This document shows, piece by piece, positions 5,645 through 9,251 of a stretch of 9,251 bases of DNA. Numbering within the stretch: position 1 is the first letter of the stretch; each line of letters opens with the position of its first letter. The position numbers and the translations under genes were made by a program. The notes beneath the pieces are model-generated. The model did no database searches, was not told the DNA's origin, and was given only the letters and a program-made list of their open reading frames with translations. Origin of the DNA: Deltaproteobacteria bacterium (GTDB taxonomy: Bacteria > Myxococcota > UBA796 > SXON01). The stretch is from positions 1 through 9,251 of the forward strand of contig CANKNP010000208.1 of assembly GCA_947483545.1 (NCBI GenBank). Reading direction: 5' to 3'.

Positions 5645-5694
5645 CCGGGAGCAACCGCGGCGCCCGCTGCGAGTCTCGCGGGCGGCGCTCCCGG
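5645..5694 (+). other. Large two-tier stem-loop directly upstream of the TatD gene
   Basis: CCGGGAGC (5645-5652) pairs perfectly with GCTCCCGG (5687-5694). Inside it CGCCCGC (5661-5667) pairs perfectly with GCGGGCG (5678-5684). The 15 base pairs are almost all G-C. The structure ends 3 nt before the ATG at 5698 and would bury any ribosome-binding site for that start. It could be a terminator-like barrier, a translational control element, or a sign that the real start lies further in. Confidence 0.5.
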
Positions 5695-5697
5695 GGT

Positions 5698-6462
5698 ATG
5701 CGGTTCGGACTCCTAGTGCTCGACAGCCACTGCCACCTCGATGATCCGCGCTACGGCGGGATCCTCGAGGAAGTGGAGGGGCGACGCCTCGCGGTTGGCG
5801 TGCGGGTGCTGGTGCCGGGGGTGGGGAGGGACGGTTGGGCTCGGTTGCGGGCGACTGCGGGACTTCGCGGCTGGCTGTTCGCGGTGGGCACTCACCCAGA
5901 GCGTCTGCTCGGTGCCGCATCGCCTGTCCCCGAGGACTGCGCCGGCGCTGCGGCGGTCGGCGAGACCGGGCTCCACCGACCCTCCGATGTGCCGATGGCC
6001 CAGCAGATCGCCGTGCTGCTTGGTCACCTCGAGGTCGCCCGCGCCGCCCACCTGCCCGTGATCCTGCACTGCGTCCGAGCCCACGACGTGCTGGCGCCGA
6101 CGATTCGGCGATTCGCCGGGGGGCGGCCGATCCGGGGGGTGGTGCACAGCTACAGCGGGGGAGCGGCGCTGGTTCCGGTGTATGAGGCGCTTGGGCTGCA
6201 CCTCTCGTTCGGCGGCGCGATCACCTGGAAGGGGGCCCGTCGGCCGGTGGAGGCGCTGCGGAGGGTGCGGCCCGAACGTGTGCTGCTGGAGTCGGATGGG
6301 CCGGATCAACGGCCACAGTTGGAGGGCCCTCCCTGGGGCACGCAAAGCGAACCGGCGATGCTCCCGGAGATCGCAGAAATCGCTGCCCGGCTTCGGGGGG
6401 AAGCCGCGGAGGTGTTTTCTCGCCAGTTGGCGGCGAACGCCGCGGAGCTGGGGTGGGCTTGA
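5698..6462 (+). CDS. tatD: TatD-family metal-dependent hydrolase (putative DNase)
   Basis: A 254-residue TIM-barrel metallo-hydrolase of the TatD family, usually Mg-dependent 3'-5' exonucleases acting in the cytoplasm; the length matches the family. Metal ligands are all visible: DSHCHLD (H11, H13), AVGETGL (E89), VILHC (H124), GVVHSYSG (H150) and LLESDGP (D200). Departures from usual sequence are GTHPE where GxHPH is common, and GLHRP where GLDY/GLDF is common, so substrate preference may differ. The ATG at 5698 has no good ribosome-binding site and lies just after a strong hairpin. A GTG at 5716, six codons in and preceded by GGACTCCTA, would give MLDSHCHLD and is an alternative start. It may share transcription with pal or have its own promoter; none is evident. 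Confidence 0.9.
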   Translation: MRFGLLVLDSHCHLDDPRYGGILEEVEGRRLAVGVRVLVPGVGRDGWARLRATAGLRGWLFAVGTHPERLLGAASPVPEDCAGAAAVGETGLHRPSDVPMAQQIAVLLGHLEVARAAHLPVILHCVRAHDVLAPTIRRFAGGRPIRGVVHSYSGGAALVPVYEALGLHLSFGGAITWKGARRPVEALRRVRPERVLLESDGPDQRPQLEGPPWGTQSEPAMLPEIAEIAARLRGEAAEVFSRQLAANAAELGWA

Positions 6463-6526
6463 CCCGGGCGGCCAAGGCGGCTGGGCAAGAATCGGCGCAA
6501 GGACTTGGGGCCCTCGGAACCAGCGC

Positions 6527-6542
6527 GACGCGCTCGGGCGTC
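6527..6542 (+). terminator. Weak hairpin after the TatD gene
   Basis: GACGC (6527-6531) pairs with GCGTC (6538-6542) around a 6-nt loop, followed by a pyrimidine-rich stretch (to about 6565) that includes a few T. It lies in the 196-nt gap between the convergent TatD and deacylase genes, where a terminator is expected. A second weak hairpin (6565-6569 with 6580-6584) is nearby. Neither has a proper T-tract, and nothing else is recognisable in the gap. Confidence 0.25.
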
Positions 6543-6658
6543 CCGTCTCCTTCCTCTACTCTTTCCGCCGGTTTACACGGGCGGCCCACGGTGGTGGCGG
6601 ACCGGGCGACGAGGGGACGGAGCCCGCAACAAGCTAGGACAACCCTGGCGATCCGGAA

Positions 6659-7645
6659 CTACCGGACCAAGAAGCCGAATGTACAGACCGGCACTCCGCT
6701 CACGACGTGCGCCCGCTCGACGAACGAGACGACGAAGCCGTCCCCCTGCGCGCGAAGCCGCTCCAGCACAGCACCTCCGAGCGATCGGACCTCAGCGAGG
6801 ACCTCGCCACGTTTGAGGGGGACGCCCGGATCAGCGACCGCGACAAGGAGCCCGGCGACCCCAGCGCGCGGCCCGCTGTCTCGCCGCCAGGCTCCTGGCA
6901 GCCGCGAAGGCTGCGGCCCGGGCGTGCTCTCCACCATGTCCAGCGCCGCCAGAATGCCGCGGACGGCGCGAACGGCGATCTCGATGGCGCGGGCGTCGAG
7001 GATCAAGCGGGGACCTGCCTCGATGGTGAGCGCGGGGACGTGCATGCGGTTGAGCACCGCTCCGGTGAGCGAGCGATCAAGTCGGTAACGGGCGTAGCGA
7101 TCGTCGGGGTACTCCTGCAGCACGGTGAGCCCGGTGGCCGCTGCAAGATCGGCACACTCGGCCTCGAGCCGCACACGCTCGGCGCCCTTGAGCGCGACGG
7201 CACGGTCCGTGAGCACGTAAGGCAAGGCCCCCGGCGCATCGGCGTGAATGTCCACGACGAGATCGGGGCTGCGCGCCGACATGTCGTTCCACGTCGCGTG
7301 GACGAGCCGCTCTGCAGGACTGCCGGCGACGTCGCCGGGAAAGAGCCGGTTGAGGTCCACATCTTCGTCGGGGTGCCGTCGTGTGCGACGCTCCAGCGCT
7401 TCGGGGTTCAGCGACGGGTAAAGATGTACCGCGCCGCGAAGCAGCACACCCTCGAGCTCATCCGCGAGGCGAAGACAGGCCCCGACGCCGGTGCACTCGT
7501 CCCCGTGTACGTTTCCCGTCACGATGACGACCGGCTCCCGCTGCTCCCCCGGCGCGCCCCGCCGTCGCTCCGCCGGGAGCACCGTGATCACCGTGACGTC
7601 CGGCGAGCGCCCCCCCTGATCGACACGGGCAAGCGACCTCGGCAT
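6659..7645 (-). CDS. Succinylglutamate desuccinylase/aspartoacylase-family (M14) zinc deacylase
   Basis: A 328-residue cytoplasmic zinc enzyme of the AstE/AspA branch of the M14 carboxypeptidase superfamily, which removes acyl groups from N-acylated amino acids or related compounds. Zinc ligands and catalytic residues are visible: GNVHGDE (H47, E50), DLNRLFPG (N99, R100), VVDIHAD (H134) and TIEAG (E209, the usual general base). The C-terminal 70 or so residues (GLLVAVADPGVPLKRGEVLAEV) form the small beta domain typical of these predicted deacylases. The substrate is unknown; it is not clearly AstE or AspA. The ATG at 7645 overlaps the sulfatase stop by one base (TGATG), so the two are translationally coupled and probably act in the same process. 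The stop is TAG at 6661-6659. Confidence 0.88.
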   Translation of the reverse strand: MPRSLARVDQGGRSPDVTVITVLPAERRRGAPGEQREPVVIVTGNVHGDECTGVGACLRLADELEGVLLRGAVHLYPSLNPEALERRTRRHPDEDVDLNRLFPGDVAGSPAERLVHATWNDMSARSPDLVVDIHADAPGALPYVLTDRAVALKGAERVRLEAECADLAAATGLTVLQEYPDDRYARYRLDRSLTGAVLNRMHVPALTIEAGPRLILDARAIEIAVRAVRGILAALDMVESTPGPQPSRLPGAWRRDSGPRAGVAGLLVAVADPGVPLKRGEVLAEVRSLGGAVLERLRAQGDGFVVSFVERAHVVSGVPVCTFGFLVR

Positions 7646-9251
7646 CAGGGCTCGCAGTCGCCGATCACGTACCCGAGGGCCTTCATCCGGGCGCAGTCAT
7701 CCACTCCAGGCGCCTCCACCGTGGCCAGTGTTCGACCGCAAATGACGGTCCCCGCCCGCCCTGCGGCAAGCGCTTCAGGCTGGTGCTGGGCGACATCCAC
7801 CAGCTCAGACGGATCGGTCTCCAGATCGAAGAAGAGCTCTGTGCCGTCCTGACGCCGGATGTACTTGGCGTTCGGAGCCCGCACACCGCAGAGCTGACCC
7901 TCCAAGAGCGAGCCGCTGTCCCTCCCCTGAACCGTGAGACTGGTGTCCGTCGCCTCGGCCCCCGACACAAAGCCGAGCAGGTTCGTGGACTGCGTGCCGA
8001 TGAGCGGGCTCACCCCGCTGAAGCCGAGCAGCGTATTCGCAACGTCCGCCGTGCTGACGGTGCGCGTGAAACGCCGAGCCCCAAGCTCCGCGTTGACGGG
8101 CGACCCGTACAGGCCGCCCATGCGGCTCGTCCACACGAGGAACGGGACGCGGAGCACCTCATCGTAGATGCCGTGGTGGTTGAAGTAGATGTTGTGCTCG
8201 CCAAGGCTCTCGCCATGGTCAGCGACGACGACGATCATCGCGTTCTTCAAGAGACCCTGGGCCTCCAACCCGTCGAGCAGCGACTTGACCTGGGTGTCCA
8301 CGTAGGCGCTCTCCAGCCGGTACAGCTCCCGGAGGCCCTCGACCTCCTCGGGCTTGTACAGGTAGCCGGGCTCCTGGGCCAGGATGGCGCGATGATCAAG
8401 CGCGCGCGCGCCTTCGGAGAGCGCAAAGCCCTCCCGCGGCTCATAGGGGGCGTGGGGGTCGAAGAGGTGAACCCAAAGGAAGGTCGGGCGGGGATCCTGG
8501 GCATCTCCCAACGCGGTCCACGCCAGCGCGCGCCGCAGGGTCTCCGGGGAGCCACGCTCGAGCAGGAAGGGGAAGTCCGCAGGGTCGGCGAAGCGCATCA
8601 AAAGAGGGAGGATGGCATTGGCAATTCGCGCGGAAGTCAGGCCCCTGAGCGCGGGGAAGAAGTCGTCGTCGTAGACCTGAAAGCCCTGGTCGAGGCCGGT
8701 GTCCCCGTCTACGGCAAAGCTGGAGACGAAGGCGCCGGTGCGGTAGCCACCCGCAGCGAGCTGCTCCGTGACCGTGGGGTAGCCGCGGGAGAGCCGGTGG
8801 CCATTGGAGAGGACGCTGGTGCGGGCCGGCTGGAACCCCGTGAGCATGGCCGCGTGCGAAGGCAGGGTCTCGGGGATGGTGGTGATAGCGTCGTCGAAGA
8901 TGAGCCCGGCGAGCCCAAGCGCGTCCATGGTGGGGGTCGGCGCCGGGCCGCCGTAGACCCCGACGTGATCGCGCCGGAGGGTGTCGATCGAGACGAGGAT
9001 CAGGTTCGGCTGGTCTGCTGCGAGCACGGCATCCTTGGGCCCAGAGGGCCCCCGGTTTGCAATGCCGATCCCCGCGAGCAGGACAGCGACCACCGGCATG
9101 ATCACGCGGTAGCCGAGCGCCGGGCCCGCGCCGACCAACCAACGACGAAACCAGAAGCCGCAGTTGAACCACGCGGTCACCGTGATCAGCAGCACCAGAC
9201 CCAGCATCCCGGCGGCGCCATCTTGCCGCTCCGTTCGCCAGAGATCCACCG
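7645..9251 (-). CDS. Membrane-anchored sulfatase/alkaline-phosphatase-superfamily protein, 5' end possibly cut
   Basis: The frame runs to the right edge. Its first in-window start is a GTG at 9249 (534 residues), but the gene may begin beyond the window. Two hydrophobic segments (about 13-34 and 43-63) anchor it in the inner membrane, with the catalytic domain (about 80-480) probably outside. Sulfatase landmarks are NLILVSIDTLRRDHVG (D89), LPSHAAMLTG (129-138), HLFDPHAPY (H261, D264, H266), VVADHGESLGEH (D344, H345), HHG (358-360) and the C-terminal FFDLETDPSELVDVA. The position of the formylglycine Cys/Ser in CxPSR is Thr (T128, TLPSH), as in Thr-using relatives such as LtaS, EptA and nucleotide pyrophosphatases. 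It is therefore more likely a phospho- or phosphono-transferase/hydrolase than a true sulfatase; that is inference. The downstream deacylase overlaps its stop. Confidence 0.87.
   Translation of the reverse strand, partial: VDLWRTERQDGAAGMLGLVLLITVTAWFNCGFWFRRWLVGAGPALGYRVIMPVVAVLLAGIGIANRGPSGPKDAVLAADQPNLILVSIDTLRRDHVGVYGGPAPTPTMDALGLAGLIFDDAITTIPETLPSHAAMLTGFQPARTSVLSNGHRLSRGYPTVTEQLAAGGYRTGAFVSSFAVDGDTGLDQGFQVYDDDFFPALRGLTSARIANAILPLLMRFADPADFPFLLERGSPETLRRALAWTALGDAQDPRPTFLWVHLFDPHAPYEPREGFALSEGARALDHRAILAQEPGYLYKPEEVEGLRELYRLESAYVDTQVKSLLDGLEAQGLLKNAMIVVVADHGESLGEHNIYFNHHGIYDEVLRVPFLVWTSRMGGLYGSPVNAELGARRFTRTVSTADVANTLLGFSGVSPLIGTQSTNLLGFVSGAEATDTSLTVQGRDSGSLLEGQLCGVRAPNAKYIRRQDGTELFFDLETDPSELVDVAQHQPEALAAGRAGTVICGRTLATVEAPGVDDCARMKALGYVIGDCEP

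Noticed and set aside
6707..7852. 381-residue plus-strand open frame opposite the deacylase and sulfatase-like genes
   Set aside because: It is antisense to two proteins with intact catalytic motifs and has a low-complexity Arg/His-rich composition without recognisable features.
1..9251. CRISPR arrays, insertion sequences, attachment sites, tRNA genes
   Set aside because: No regularly spaced repeats, transposase or integrase motifs, terminal inverted repeats or tRNA-like cloverleaf ends were seen on either strand.

Overview
The window is GC-rich, protein-dense bacterial DNA from a Gram-negative organism. A lipobox-containing Pal/OmpA protein and a predicted outer-membrane beta-barrel point to a diderm. 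The GC content, mix of families and coupled gene starts would fit a Myxococcota-like (former deltaproteobacterial) chromosome, but that placement is inference. No mobile element, integrase, CRISPR array, tRNA or sizeable repeat is visible, and stop codons are used in the standard way.

Layout, left to right. (1) Positions 1-31 are the first 31 nt of a 16S rRNA gene on the minus strand, cut by the window edge. Upstream of it (32-334) lies an rRNA leader with a boxA-like element, three small hairpins and two tandem sigma70-type promoters. Both promoters have a TTGACG -35 and a 17-nt spacer. (2) Positions 335-3558, minus strand: four tightly coupled genes, in transcription order an unrecognised exported protein, a ferritin-like diiron protein with hydrophobic C-terminal segments, a metallo-beta-lactamase-fold hydrolase, and a putative outer-membrane beta-barrel. 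They end only 22 nt before the first rRNA promoter. (3) Positions 3671-4902, minus strand: a small Cys-rich membrane protein coupled by a GTGA overlap to an APH-fold sugar-kinase-like phosphotransferase. (4) Positions 5065-6462, plus strand: pal, encoding the peptidoglycan-associated lipoprotein, then a TatD-family metal-dependent hydrolase, with a strong hairpin between them. (5) Positions 6659-9251, minus strand: a membrane-anchored sulfatase-superfamily protein, open at the right edge, coupled by TGATG to an aspartoacylase/succinylglutamate desuccinylase-like M14 deacylase.

Most of the window is ordinary chromosomal content. The parts most worth a second look are the four-gene coupled cluster feeding into the rRNA promoters, the membrane-associated ferritin-like protein in it, the sulfatase-like enzyme with Thr in place of the catalytic Cys, and the Cys-rich membrane protein paired with a small-molecule kinase. 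No clearly new defence, mobile or regulatory system can be demonstrated from the sequence alone.
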